DNA of 64,000 nucleotides from an uncultured Victivallis sp. GTDB lineage: Bacteria > Verrucomicrobiota > Lentisphaeria > Victivallales > Victivallaceae. Below, piece after piece: positions 32,732 through 41,264 of the stretch. The stretch's first letter is position 1, and each line of letters begins with the position of its first letter. Where the stretch lies: NCBI GenBank assembly GCA_944389895.1, contig CALXOA010000054.1:35421-99420 (forward strand), in the 5' to 3' direction. A program made the position numbers and the translations under genes. Below the pieces are notes generated by a model that was not told the origin of the DNA, searched no databases, and worked only from the letters and a program-made list of their open reading frames with translations.

Positions 32732-35700
32732 TCAGGCGAACACGAGTTCGTCGAGGCCGAGTTTTACGAAGCAGTAGCCCGGATTGTAGGGCGGGGCCGG
32801 CCAGCTGATCGCATTGGCCTCACGGTTGAAGCTGAGTGTATGTACTGCGTAACTCTCCCCCTCTTCGAGATGGTGGGGGCCGAGCAGATTACGCAGCGAC
32901 GTGGTCAGCTCGACTTCAAGGCGGTTGGTTCCGGCCCGCAGGAACTGATCGACCTTCAGGGCATAGGGGCCCCAGAAGCAGGTGCCGACCTCTTCTCCGT
33001 TGAGTTTGATCCGGTAGGAGTTCGCGCCGGCCGGTGCGAAGCGGAGGTAACGGATCCGTTCCGCTTCATCCGCAGTGAGGTCGAACTCCTGACGGAGCGT
33101 GATCTTTCCGGCAAAGAACGGATACCCGGAGCCGACGAGATCGGTCGCGTCGATCATGCCGGCCGGGGGGGCGCCGACTTCGAAGGTACCGTGACAGCGT
33201 TCCGCACCGCGGAGCAACTCTTCGGTACGACCGATGTGGCGGACTGAGAAATTGCCCATCAGGTAGATGCTCTCAACCTCCGAGTCGAAGGTGAGCATAT
33301 TATACTCCGTTTCAAATTTCTTCGCCCGTTCCAGCCGCTCGAATACCGCGGCGGACTGATGGTAACGGGTCTTGAGCAGGAGGGTGTTGTCTCCGTTGCG
33401 AAGCTCCGCGGGCAGTTCGATCCGACGGAACGCCTGGTCGAAAACCGCCCCGGTATCGATCGCGTCGAATGGATGGCCGTTGAGGGAGAATTGATACAAT
33501 TCCGGAGTTTCCACCACCACCGCGAGTTTCGTCCCGAGGTCGAAGTCCGGCGCCAGATGGAAGTGAAACTCCAGTTCGAGATCGCAGTCGCGTTTCAGGC
33601 CGAGCAGGCGGCCGTGGATTACGCTGACATCGTCGGCGATCCACTCGCCGCCGTCGACCCGGTAGCGGCAGCGGTCAAGCGTCAGCAGATTCGGCGTGGC
33701 GGCCGTGACTTCAAACGAGGAGGCGAGACGCTTGAGCGGCTTCAGAGCGAAGGCGTCTTCCACCCGGATCTTCGGCGCATGGCGATCGGGATGACCCGCG
33801 ACGAAAAAGAGTGCCGCCTCTCCGGCCGCCAGCGGATAATCGAATACCAGATGATTGCCGGCACGACGGACTCCCGACAGCAGCGAGAATGCGCCGGTGA
33901 CCGGGTCGATCACTTCAACCTGCCGTCCGGTACGCGGCAGCGCGATGGAGAGATTGCACGGCTGATTGTACTGCACGTTGGTGATGAAGTGGAACCGTCC
34001 TTCGCGCCCTTCCAGATCATCGAAGTCTCGGAACGTACTCAGAATCCGGCGTGCCGGGACTCCATGCTCGGTGATCAGCACCCGGTCGGGCAGCAGTTCC
34101 GCCACGGTTTCGGCGGCGGCCCGTTCCGAATCGTAGGCGGGGAGGGCGCCGAACCAGTCGAGGACCGCGCGGGTCGCCGGTTCCCCGTCGATCCGGAGCT
34201 TGCCGGGTTCCAGCTGATTGCGGACTGTGAGGATGACGCCTCCGGCGGCCTCGAATTTCTGCAGCAGCGCCAGGATTTTTGCCGAAAGATTCACGATCTG
34301 CGGAATCACGACGATCTCATAGTGGACTTGTCCGATCTTGATCCTGCCGTTTTCCACCGAACCGTGTTCCGCGGTGATCTGTTCGTCTGCGTAATGGTGC
34401 GCAATCTGCAGAGCGTCGAGTTCCCGGGTGGTACGTTCCAGGGTTTTCGTATAATAATCGAGGGTGGGATTGTCTTCGCGTCCGGTGAAATGCATCCACG
34501 CCGAGGAGAGCGGGTGGAGCACCAGCACCTCGGTTTCGGCCTTCCCTTCGGCGAGCAGCATGCCGGTGCGACCGAAATAGCTGTTGAGTTTTGCGTAATC
34601 CTTCCACCACGGTTGATGGACGAAGAGCGACGCCGGATAGTCGCGTTTGCGCAGCCCCCGCAGCGAATATCCCTGCAGATGCGGGCAGACCAGGTTGATG
34701 CCGTGAGCGAACTGCTGCTGGAACATCCACTTCATGCCGGAGAAATTGAAGTTCCAGCCGCTCAGAGCAAAACTTTCGCTGAGTACCTGTTTCTGCCCGA
34801 ACTGCATCGCAACCGAAATCAGCTGAGTCATTGCCACGGGAGACGGTTCGGTACGACAGAGATGGTCCATGCCGGGGATCGTGTAATACTGGTATTGAGT
34901 CATCACCGAGCCGTTGCTGGCGATCTGACACTGGCAGGTCTCCTCGAGCACATGGTGACCGGTCAACATCCAGCCGTGTGCGTCGCACCAGTCACGAATC
35001 TGCTTCATGAAGCTGCGGTTGAACAGCCGGGCGACAAGGCTCCAGAAGCGGATCCGCATCGCGTCGCTGCCGGGCATGCCGAGAAAGAGCATCGGCAGCT
35101 CCGGTAACAACTCGCAATGGTAGGCCTTCCAGTACTCTTCCTCCAGCACGAACGACCAGAGCAGCCCTTTGCGGGAAAGCTGCGGCTCATCGGTGAAGAT
35201 TCCCTTCAGATGTTTCAGCAGTTCTTTCGGCAATGTCCTGTAGTAGTGGTCGTGAGTGACCCGCAGAAATTCGGCGACGACTCCGGCATCGAGATTGTCG
35301 ACGTAGTAGGGGTTGATCTCATAGTAACAGCGCAACACTTTCCCGGTGGTTCCGGCCGGCAGCGTCGTGCCGAGGAAGGCCCCGTCGACGGTGTAGAAGG
35401 CGATCGTCTCGGAACGCCCGCCCGCCTCCTCTGCATCGATGACTTCGTGCCGCAGGTACTTCTGCTGATATTTGACGCCGAGGCCGTTGACCAGACCGCC
35501 GCCGAACCCGGAGGGCCAGCCGTTTTCATCGTAGAGCCAGGCCCCCATGCCGAGTTTTCCCGCCTCGTCCAGACAGGCATTGACGCACTCCATCCATTCG
35601 TCGGAGAGGTAGACGGTCTGGAGGCCGCCGCGGGCGTGCATGAAGAAGCCGCCGAGGCCGGCGGAATGCATCTCGCGGATTTGTTCGCGAAGCACTTCCG

Positions 35701-35782
35701 GCTTGAGTTTTTCATTCCAGCTCCAGAAGGGGATCGGCCGATAGTCCACCGGCGGGTTTGCGAGGTTGATTGGAGAAGCCAT
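32732..35782 (-). CDS. GH106-like glycoside hydrolase (alpha-L-rhamnosidase type)
   Basis: A 1016-aa protein without a signal peptide. The opening RPIPFWSWNEKLKPEVLREQ followed by MHSAGLGGFFMHARGGL and YLSDEWM is characteristic of a large group of GH106-related enzymes. The TIM-barrel region spans roughly 15-420, with WLYDENGWPSGFGGG, IFTDEPQL and TGHHVLEE as likely active-site loops (Asp/Glu-rich). A C-terminal galactose-binding-like beta domain follows, around 850-1000 (VGSGYPFFAGKITLRQEF). GH106 members remove alpha-L-rhamnose. The exact specificity is not certain. It shares an operon with the AraC regulator. Confidence 0.72.
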   Translation of the reverse strand: MASPINLANPPVDYRPIPFWSWNEKLKPEVLREQIREMHSAGLGGFFMHARGGLQTVYLSDEWMECVNACLDEAGKLGMGAWLYDENGWPSGFGGGLVNGLGVKYQQKYLRHEVIDAEEAGGRSETIAFYTVDGAFLGTTLPAGTTGKVLRCYYEINPYYVDNLDAGVVAEFLRVTHDHYYRTLPKELLKHLKGIFTDEPQLSRKGLLWSFVLEEEYWKAYHCELLPELPMLFLGMPGSDAMRIRFWSLVARLFNRSFMKQIRDWCDAHGWMLTGHHVLEETCQCQIASNGSVMTQYQYYTIPGMDHLCRTEPSPVAMTQLISVAMQFGQKQVLSESFALSGWNFNFSGMKWMFQQQFAHGINLVCPHLQGYSLRGLRKRDYPASLFVHQPWWKDYAKLNSYFGRTGMLLAEGKAETEVLVLHPLSSAWMHFTGREDNPTLDYYTKTLERTTRELDALQIAHHYADEQITAEHGSVENGRIKIGQVHYEIVVIPQIVNLSAKILALLQKFEAAGGVILTVRNQLEPGKLRIDGEPATRAVLDWFGALPAYDSERAAAETVAELLPDRVLITEHGVPARRILSTFRDFDDLEGREGRFHFITNVQYNQPCNLSIALPRTGRQVEVIDPVTGAFSLLSGVRRAGNHLVFDYPLAAGEAALFFVAGHPDRHAPKIRVEDAFALKPLKRLASSFEVTAATPNLLTLDRCRYRVDGGEWIADDVSVIHGRLLGLKRDCDLELEFHFHLAPDFDLGTKLAVVVETPELYQFSLNGHPFDAIDTGAVFDQAFRRIELPAELRNGDNTLLLKTRYHQSAAVFERLERAKKFETEYNMLTFDSEVESIYLMGNFSVRHIGRTEELLRGAERCHGTFEVGAPPAGMIDATDLVGSGYPFFAGKITLRQEFDLTADEAERIRYLRFAPAGANSYRIKLNGEEVGTCFWGPYALKVDQFLRAGTNRLEVELTTSLRNLLGPHHLEEGESYAVHTLSFNREANAISWPAPPYNPGYCFVKLGLDELVFA

Positions 35783-35841
35783 GATTGCATTTCCCTTTTT
35801 GTTGTTTTTCTATTTGAAACCAAATTTTATGACGATTGAAC

Positions 35842-37509
35842 TTACAGTTTGAAGATGGAACCGATCTTGCGCCCGAGGATGGCTCCGGCCGCCGCCAGTG
35901 TCGCGGCGAGAAAAAGCATCGCCCATACGCCGAACGCGCATGCGGTGAACGGTCCGGAACCGAGGATCTGCGACAACTCGTAGATTGCCCGGGTGATCGG
36001 ATAGAACTGCGATTTCTGGGCCAGAATCAGCGAATCGGAAACCTCCAGCATCGAGAAGCTGAATGCGAAGAGGGCTCCGACGATCACGTTTGCGAGGATC
36101 AGCGGAAGGGTGATTCTGCGCAGCACTGTCCAGGCCCCGGCGCCGCAGTTGCGGGCCGCGTTCTCCAGTTCCTCCGGGGTCTGTTCCAAGCCCGCGCTGA
36201 CCGAACGGACCACATAGGGAATCCGGCGCACCGCATAAGCCACCGCCAGCAGCCAGATCGGGTTTTCCACCGGATTGAAGTATTCGGCAACCCAGGTGTA
36301 TTTCACCGACATGCCGAGAAAACCGAAGGCGATGACGATTCCCGGAACCGCCAGCGGCAGCATCGCCAGCAGGTCGGCGATCGCGCTTCCGCGCAGTTTC
36401 CAGCGCACCGCCGCCAGCGCCGTCAACACCCCGGCCGCGACCGCCAGCAGCATTGCGAGAAACGAATATTTGAGACTGTTGAAGATACTCGGAATCACGA
36501 TCTTGTTGGAGAGTGCGTTCTCAAAATGGAGCAGGGTGAAATGCTCCGGCAGCACCGTGCCGTACCAGCGCAGCGAGAATGCCGTGAAAAGCAGCGCCAG
36601 ATGCGGCAGCGCCGCCGCCAGCGTCACCACCAGAAACGCTGCTCCCGGCAGCGCCCGGCGCCATCCGGCCAGCGGCGTTGCGGAACTGCCGGCCGTCCCC
36701 TTCGCAGCCGGATTGGCTGCTCCGGGGCCGAGCGCGAACTTGCCTGCCAGATACATCGCGGCGGCGAAGAAGAGCATCACCACCACCAGCGCGTAGGGGA
36801 CCGGATTGGTTTCCAGTTCCATGATTCCGTTGAAAATCTGGACCGCGGTGGTCCGGTTGTAACCGAACATCAGCGGGGTGCCAAGCTCGGTGAAACTCCA
36901 GACCAGCACGATGCTCCCGCCTGCGAAGATCCCCGGCTTCATCAGTGGGAAGGTGATCCGGCGGAAGCGGGTCCAGCCCGAGGCTCCGAGGTTCCGGCCG
37001 GCTTCATTGAGTGCCGGGTCGATGTTGCCGAGAGCGGTGACCAGATTGAGATAGAGGATCGGGTAGAGGTGCAGCGCTTCGATGAAGCAGACCGACCAGA
37101 AGCGGCCCCGCCCCCCGAGGAAATCGATTGCCGGCAGGCCGCAGCCGGTCAGCAGGGTGTTGATCACCCCGTAGTGGCCGAGAATCTGCTGGAAGCCGAG
37201 CGCTCCGACGAAGGGCGGCAGGATCATTGGCAGCATCATCAGCAGATTGCACCAGTTCTTGCCCGGAAATTCGTAGCGGTCGTAGAGCAGAGCCAGCGGC
37301 AGCGAGATTGCGAACACCATCACCGTTGTCACAACCGCGATCAGGAAACTGTTGAACAACCCCTCGACGTAGATGTAGTTGCTGAATACTTCGAGGAGCA
37401 GCCGCCGGTCGAGACCGACCTCGACGACCGTATAGACCGGACCGACCAGAAAGAGCAGCAGAAACGCCGCGACCAGTGCGAGCAACAGATAACGGTAAAA
37501 ATTCCTCAT
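35842..37509 (-). CDS. ABC importer permease, fused two-domain (FbpB/AfuB type)
   Basis: A 555-aa inner-membrane protein with about 12 transmembrane segments and two binding-protein-dependent transport domains. Each carries an EAA loop that contacts the ATPase: EAGRNLGASGWTRFRRITFPL (about 195) and NAARNCGAGAWTVLRRITLPL (about 465). Such fused permeases serve iron, thiamine, 2-aminoethylphosphonate or phosphorylated-sugar transporters. It lies 4 bases after the binding-protein gene and 59 bases before the GH106-like gene. The cargo is not identifiable by sequence. The carbohydrate neighbours make an organic ligand plausible. Confidence 0.9.
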   Translation of the reverse strand: MRNFYRYLLLALVAAFLLLFLVGPVYTVVEVGLDRRLLLEVFSNYIYVEGLFNSFLIAVVTTVMVFAISLPLALLYDRYEFPGKNWCNLLMMLPMILPPFVGALGFQQILGHYGVINTLLTGCGLPAIDFLGGRGRFWSVCFIEALHLYPILYLNLVTALGNIDPALNEAGRNLGASGWTRFRRITFPLMKPGIFAGGSIVLVWSFTELGTPLMFGYNRTTAVQIFNGIMELETNPVPYALVVVMLFFAAAMYLAGKFALGPGAANPAAKGTAGSSATPLAGWRRALPGAAFLVVTLAAALPHLALLFTAFSLRWYGTVLPEHFTLLHFENALSNKIVIPSIFNSLKYSFLAMLLAVAAGVLTALAAVRWKLRGSAIADLLAMLPLAVPGIVIAFGFLGMSVKYTWVAEYFNPVENPIWLLAVAYAVRRIPYVVRSVSAGLEQTPEELENAARNCGAGAWTVLRRITLPLILANVIVGALFAFSFSMLEVSDSLILAQKSQFYPITRAIYELSQILGSGPFTACAFGVWAMLFLAATLAAAGAILGRKIGSIFKL

Positions 37510-37513
37510 GGCC

Positions 37514-39106
37514 CTACTTCCCCTCCCGTGCGAGTTCTGCCGCTTCCAGATAGTTGGCGCGCGCGGTTTCACTCCACTCCCGGCAGGTCGCCGCAATGTC
37601 GACGGCGGAGCGCTCATTGCTCTTGCGGATTGCCTGATTCGCCCGGTCGATCTCCCGATACGGGAAGGGGAGCCGGTTGAAGGCCTCCATTGCCAGAGGG
37701 ACCTTTTCCGGGCCGCTGGCGGCGATGATGGCGCGCCACGCCTCCTGAAGTTCGGGCTGCGGTTCGAGTGCGATGCATTTGATCAGTATACGCAACAAAC
37801 TGTAGTAGGGACCGGTCCATTCGGGCCGGTAAGTGAATGAGGCGCCGGATTCATAGGGGTTGTAGTCCGGATCGGAACGCAGTTCGCGATACTCCGGTGC
37901 ATAGAGATCACGCCGGATCGGAGCACGGCGCAGTGCGTGTTTCTTCGGCCCGCCGGATGTACCGACTTTGAATGCGTGAATCTTCTGTCCCTCCGGCGAG
38001 AGCAGGAAATCGATGAAAGCCTCGGCTGCGGCCCGGTTCGGAGCTCCCCGCAGCAACTGGATCGGATCGGCGGAAACGGCGGTGCCGCCTTCGGGCGCGA
38101 CGTAGAAGAAGCGGGTGTCTCCCTCGAGCTGGAGTTCGTTCCACTCCTGTTCGGTGAAGCCGTAAGTGTCGATTGCCATTCCGGCGGCGGCGTTGCCCGC
38201 GGCGACATCACGGGGAATCTTGCCGGCGGAATCGGTCAGGTTCCGGGCGTTTCCGAAGATGCGCTTGATCAGGTTGAGGCCGTCCGCCCAGCCCTGCTCC
38301 GGGTTGCCGGCTTCGGCCATGCACTGCTGGATCAGAATCTCGAAACACTTGTTGGCGGAACCCGATTTCGACGGATCTGCCAGCGCCAGCGTATTGAAAA
38401 AGCGCGCTTCCCCGAGGTCCGACCAGCGTTTCGGAGGTCGTTTGTCTTCAAATTCCTCAAGCCGGTCGCGGTTGTAGCAGATGCCGAACGTGGAGAGCAC
38501 CACGCCGTAGTAACGGCCCTCTCTGTCGTAAAACTCATCCCCGCCGAAACTCTGTGGAATGATCTCCGGCAGCAGATAGTCCGGATGGCGCCGGGCGACT
38601 CCCCCATCCACTGCAAAGCCGCGCGCGGCGTGGCGCGCCATGTCGAAAGTGCCGCCGCCGGCCATCAGATCGATGTCGATTCCGACGTCGGAGGAGAGGA
38701 AGAGTTGTCGCGCCCGCTTCGCTTCCGGCGATGCGTCCGGATCGCGGTCCACGGCCGGATTGGCGAAGGCCGCGGCGATTTCCGCAGTCCAGGGGCCGTT
38801 GGCCGGATCCGCTTCATAAAATCGCCGGAACTCCGCTTCGAAACGGTCGGCGATGTAACGCACGATGTCGCTGGTGCCGCCGGGGGAGCGGAAATCGATT
38901 TCGATCTCGCGCCCGAAACGGTTGCGGTAGTAGTCGCGGAACGCCTGTTCATACTCGTAGCGGATCGATTCGTTGTGGGCGGAGATGATCACCAGTTTAT
39001 CCTCTCCGCTCCCCGGCGCCGCGGTTTTTTCCACCGGGCGCAGCAGAAAGGGAATGGCCAGCAGAACAACCAGCGGCAGGACCGCGATGATCACTTTCTT
39101 CCACAT
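37514..39106 (-). CDS. Membrane-anchored ABC substrate-binding protein
   Basis: A 530-aa periplasmic binding protein of the FbpA/PotD-like type. It has a single N-terminal membrane segment (MWKKVIIAVLPLVVLLAIPFL) with no lipobox Cys and no obvious signal-peptidase site, so it may stay anchored. The two-lobe fold is marked by KLVIISAHNESIRYEYEQAF, YYGVVLSTFGICYNRDRL near 200 and a hinge region with MAIDTYG near 320. It is about 200 residues longer than usual FbpA (330-340 aa), mostly from an insertion after residue 85 and a C-terminal helical tail. It sits between the ATPase and permease genes. Confidence 0.82.
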   Translation of the reverse strand: MWKKVIIAVLPLVVLLAIPFLLRPVEKTAAPGSGEDKLVIISAHNESIRYEYEQAFRDYYRNRFGREIEIDFRSPGGTSDIVRYIADRFEAEFRRFYEADPANGPWTAEIAAAFANPAVDRDPDASPEAKRARQLFLSSDVGIDIDLMAGGGTFDMARHAARGFAVDGGVARRHPDYLLPEIIPQSFGGDEFYDREGRYYGVVLSTFGICYNRDRLEEFEDKRPPKRWSDLGEARFFNTLALADPSKSGSANKCFEILIQQCMAEAGNPEQGWADGLNLIKRIFGNARNLTDSAGKIPRDVAAGNAAAGMAIDTYGFTEQEWNELQLEGDTRFFYVAPEGGTAVSADPIQLLRGAPNRAAAEAFIDFLLSPEGQKIHAFKVGTSGGPKKHALRRAPIRRDLYAPEYRELRSDPDYNPYESGASFTYRPEWTGPYYSLLRILIKCIALEPQPELQEAWRAIIAASGPEKVPLAMEAFNRLPFPYREIDRANQAIRKSNERSAVDIAATCREWSETARANYLEAAELAREGK

Positions 39107-39115
39107 GGCGGCCGG

Positions 39116-40159
39116 TCACCCCCGCAGCGCGACCAGATGGCCACTCTGAAATTCAAGCTCGAAACTCTCCCCCGGGACACGTACGGGAGCTGCGCTTTCG
39201 GTTACGGTCAGCTCCAGCCCGTCGGCATCGAGCTTCCATTCACAGCTTTCCCCGAGGAACGTTCTGCTGATCAGTCTGGCCCGGAAGCTGCCGGGGCGGG
39301 GCGTGTCGACGAAACGGATCCGTTCCGGCCGGATCGCCGCGGTGATCCGTTGGCCGGGCGTGCACCCCGATGGATTCTCGAGCGCAAATTCCCCGAAATG
39401 CGAGCGGAACTTTCCTGCCGGAGTTATCTCTCCTTCGAGGAAATTCGCATCGCCGAGAAAGCCGGCGACGAAACGGCATTCCGGATGGTTGTAGACCTCC
39501 TCCGGCCGGCCGATCTGCCGGATCTCACCCTGCTGCATCACCGCGAGCCGGTCGGCCATGCTGAGCGCCTCCTGGCGATCGTGGGTCACGTAGAGAGCGG
39601 TCAGCCGGCGTTCCTTGCAGATTCGACGGATCTCATGGCGCATCGTATCGCGAAGCCGGGCGTCAAGGTTGGAGAGCGGTTCGTCGAGAAGCAGCAGCGC
39701 CGGATTCACTGCGAGGGCGCGTGCGAGCGCCACCCTCTGCTGCTGACCGCCCGACAAGGAGGGAATACGGCGATTCATACAGTCTGCGAGCTGGACGAGT
39801 TCCAGCGCCGACTCCACTTCCCGCCGGATTCTGGCCCGGTCTGCTCCCTCCACCCGCAGCCCGAAGGCGACGTTTTCGAATACGGTCAGATGGGGCCACA
39901 ACGCATAATTCTGAAAGACCATCGCCGCCCGCCGTTTTTCCGGCGGAAGTGTGGTGATTTCCCTGCCGTTGAAGGTGATCGACCCGGCATCCGGTTCCAC
40001 CAGTCCGGCGAGAATCCGCAGCAGAGTCGATTTGCCGCAGCCGGAAGGACCGAGCAGAAAGAAAAGCTCTCCGGCTTCGATTTTCAGGTCGATCGGTTTC
40101 AGCACCGGAACTCCGGGCTGGTAGGATTTCGAAATCCCCTTGATTTCCACACTGGTCAT
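39116..40159 (-). CDS. ABC importer ATPase (FbpC/PotA type)
   Basis: A 347-aa nucleotide-binding protein with all motifs: Walker A GPSGCGKST (residues 38-46), Q-loop FQNYALWPH, signature LSGGQQQRVALARAL, Walker B LLLLDEPLSNLD and switch VTHDR. Residues 235-347 form a TOBE/OB domain (ITAAIRPERIRF), as in MalK/PotA/FbpC importers, where it can sense regulators. First gene of the importer operon, with a promoter at 40231-40259. The binding-protein gene follows after 9 bases. Confidence 0.93.
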   Translation of the reverse strand: MTSVEIKGISKSYQPGVPVLKPIDLKIEAGELFFLLGPSGCGKSTLLRILAGLVEPDAGSITFNGREITTLPPEKRRAAMVFQNYALWPHLTVFENVAFGLRVEGADRARIRREVESALELVQLADCMNRRIPSLSGGQQQRVALARALAVNPALLLLDEPLSNLDARLRDTMRHEIRRICKERRLTALYVTHDRQEALSMADRLAVMQQGEIRQIGRPEEVYNHPECRFVAGFLGDANFLEGEITPAGKFRSHFGEFALENPSGCTPGQRITAAIRPERIRFVDTPRPGSFRARLISRTFLGESCEWKLDADGLELTVTESAAPVRVPGESFELEFQSGHLVALRG

Positions 40160-40230
40160 GATGCCGTTTCCCTGTGGTGTGCCGCGTCACCGGCTCCCTC
40201 CGGGGCGGCGCATTCATTTGTCCGGCATAC

Positions 40231-40259
40231 AATATACTCAGGGAACGTGGAAAAATCCA
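40231..40259 (-). promoter_or_regulatory. Possible promoter of the ABC importer operon
   Basis: On the minus strand, TGGATT (40259-40254, weak -35), 17 bases, TATATT (40236-40231), 75 bases before the ATPase gene. Confidence 0.4.
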
Positions 40260-40282
40260 GCCGGATCCCGGCTTTTTCGCGT

Positions 40283-41170
40283 TTACGCGACCGTCGCCTG
40301 CATCCGGAAAAGTTCCCGGAACCGCCCGGCTGTTTTTTCCGGCGTAATCCGATGGGTTTCGTTGTTGGTCTCATTCTGGACCGAACGAAGCCGCGGAGCT
40401 CCATGCTCGAGTCTGGAGAACAGCCGGGGCCAGTCGATGGTTCCATCCCCCGGGAGCCTGTGTTCGTCGTCGAAGCCGGAATTGTCATGCAGGTGACAAC
40501 TGACGACGTGAGGCAGCAACCGGGCGAGGGTGTCGATTTCGAAACGTACTTTCGGAGTCCACCGTTTCCGGATCCAGCCGATCAGCTGATCGGAACGTTT
40601 GCCGGGCGTGGCGTCCATCACGTTGGCATGCCCGGCGTCGAAGCAGATTCCGAGCGTCGGAGTCGGAAATCGTTGCAGGTAGCCGAGCAGTTCCGCCGGT
40701 GTGTCGGTGGGGAAGAGCGTGTTTTCCAGCAGCAGCGTGAGACCGAGTTTCTCCGCTTCCGGCAACAACTGTTCGAGGGCACGGCAGGTCAGGCTGCGCA
40801 GCTGCTGGAGCGGGAGCCCGCTGTCGGTGGTTCCGACATGGAAGGTGATCGTATCGACCCCGAGCCGGGCGCAGCAGCCGAGGAGCCGGCACTGCGTCTC
40901 CAGCATCGTTCGTTGATATGTTTCGGTACAGTTGAGATCGAACTGCTCGCCGAAAGGGGCGTGCGCATTGAGATGGATGATCCCGTTCCGCTGCTGTTCC
41001 CGAATCAGAAATTCGAGATAGGCCGGGTTTTCGAGGCATAAAAGACTCTGCCTGCCGGTCAGCGAGAGCCTGGTGAGACCGAGTTCTGCGAAGTGTTCGA
41101 AGCAGGCCGATTGCTCTCTCTCCGAGAGGCGGCTCCTGTCCAGGAAATGGGAGATCGAAAAGGGAAGCAT
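40283..41170 (-). CDS. Sugar phosphate isomerase/epimerase-like TIM barrel (AP endonuclease 2 family)
   Basis: A 295-aa protein of the xylose-isomerase-like TIM barrel fold. Barrel features: HLNAHAPFGEQFDL near 70, DTITFHVGTTDS near 105, LTLLLENTLF (metal-binding Glu) near 145, LGICFDAGHAN (Asp and His) near 170, and VSCHLHDNSGFDDEHRLPGDGTIDW near 220. These supply the usual Glu/Asp/His metal site. Enzymes of this fold isomerise or epimerise ketoses or act on inositols. Substrate unknown. ATG 41170 is preferred, with MLPFSISHF as a natural first strand. A longer frame upstream is not conserved in character. Confidence 0.8.
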   Translation of the reverse strand: MLPFSISHFLDRSRLSEREQSACFEHFAELGLTRLSLTGRQSLLCLENPAYLEFLIREQQRNGIIHLNAHAPFGEQFDLNCTETYQRTMLETQCRLLGCCARLGVDTITFHVGTTDSGLPLQQLRSLTCRALEQLLPEAEKLGLTLLLENTLFPTDTPAELLGYLQRFPTPTLGICFDAGHANVMDATPGKRSDQLIGWIRKRWTPKVRFEIDTLARLLPHVVSCHLHDNSGFDDEHRLPGDGTIDWPRLFSRLEHGAPRLRSVQNETNNETHRITPEKTAGRFRELFRMQATVA

Positions 41171-41264
41171 TTTGTTTATAACTCCGATTGATACATGATT
41201 CGATCGATGATCTATCTCAACTGAAACGGTGGATTGGCAAACCGGAACAAAACCGGATTGATTT

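Noticed and set aside
33359..35107. Plus-strand open frame of 582 codons
   Set aside because: Antisense to the GH106-like gene and without recognisable motifs.
35836..37680. Plus-strand open frame of 614 codons, rich in His, Gln and Arg
   Set aside because: Antisense to the permease gene. The composition is that of a reverse-strand reading of transmembrane codons.
37937..41041. Plus-strand open frame of 1034 codons
   Set aside because: It lies antisense to the ABC importer and isomerase genes, which have clear family motifs. Long antisense frames are expected here because of strong third-position GC bias. Its translation has no recognisable domain.
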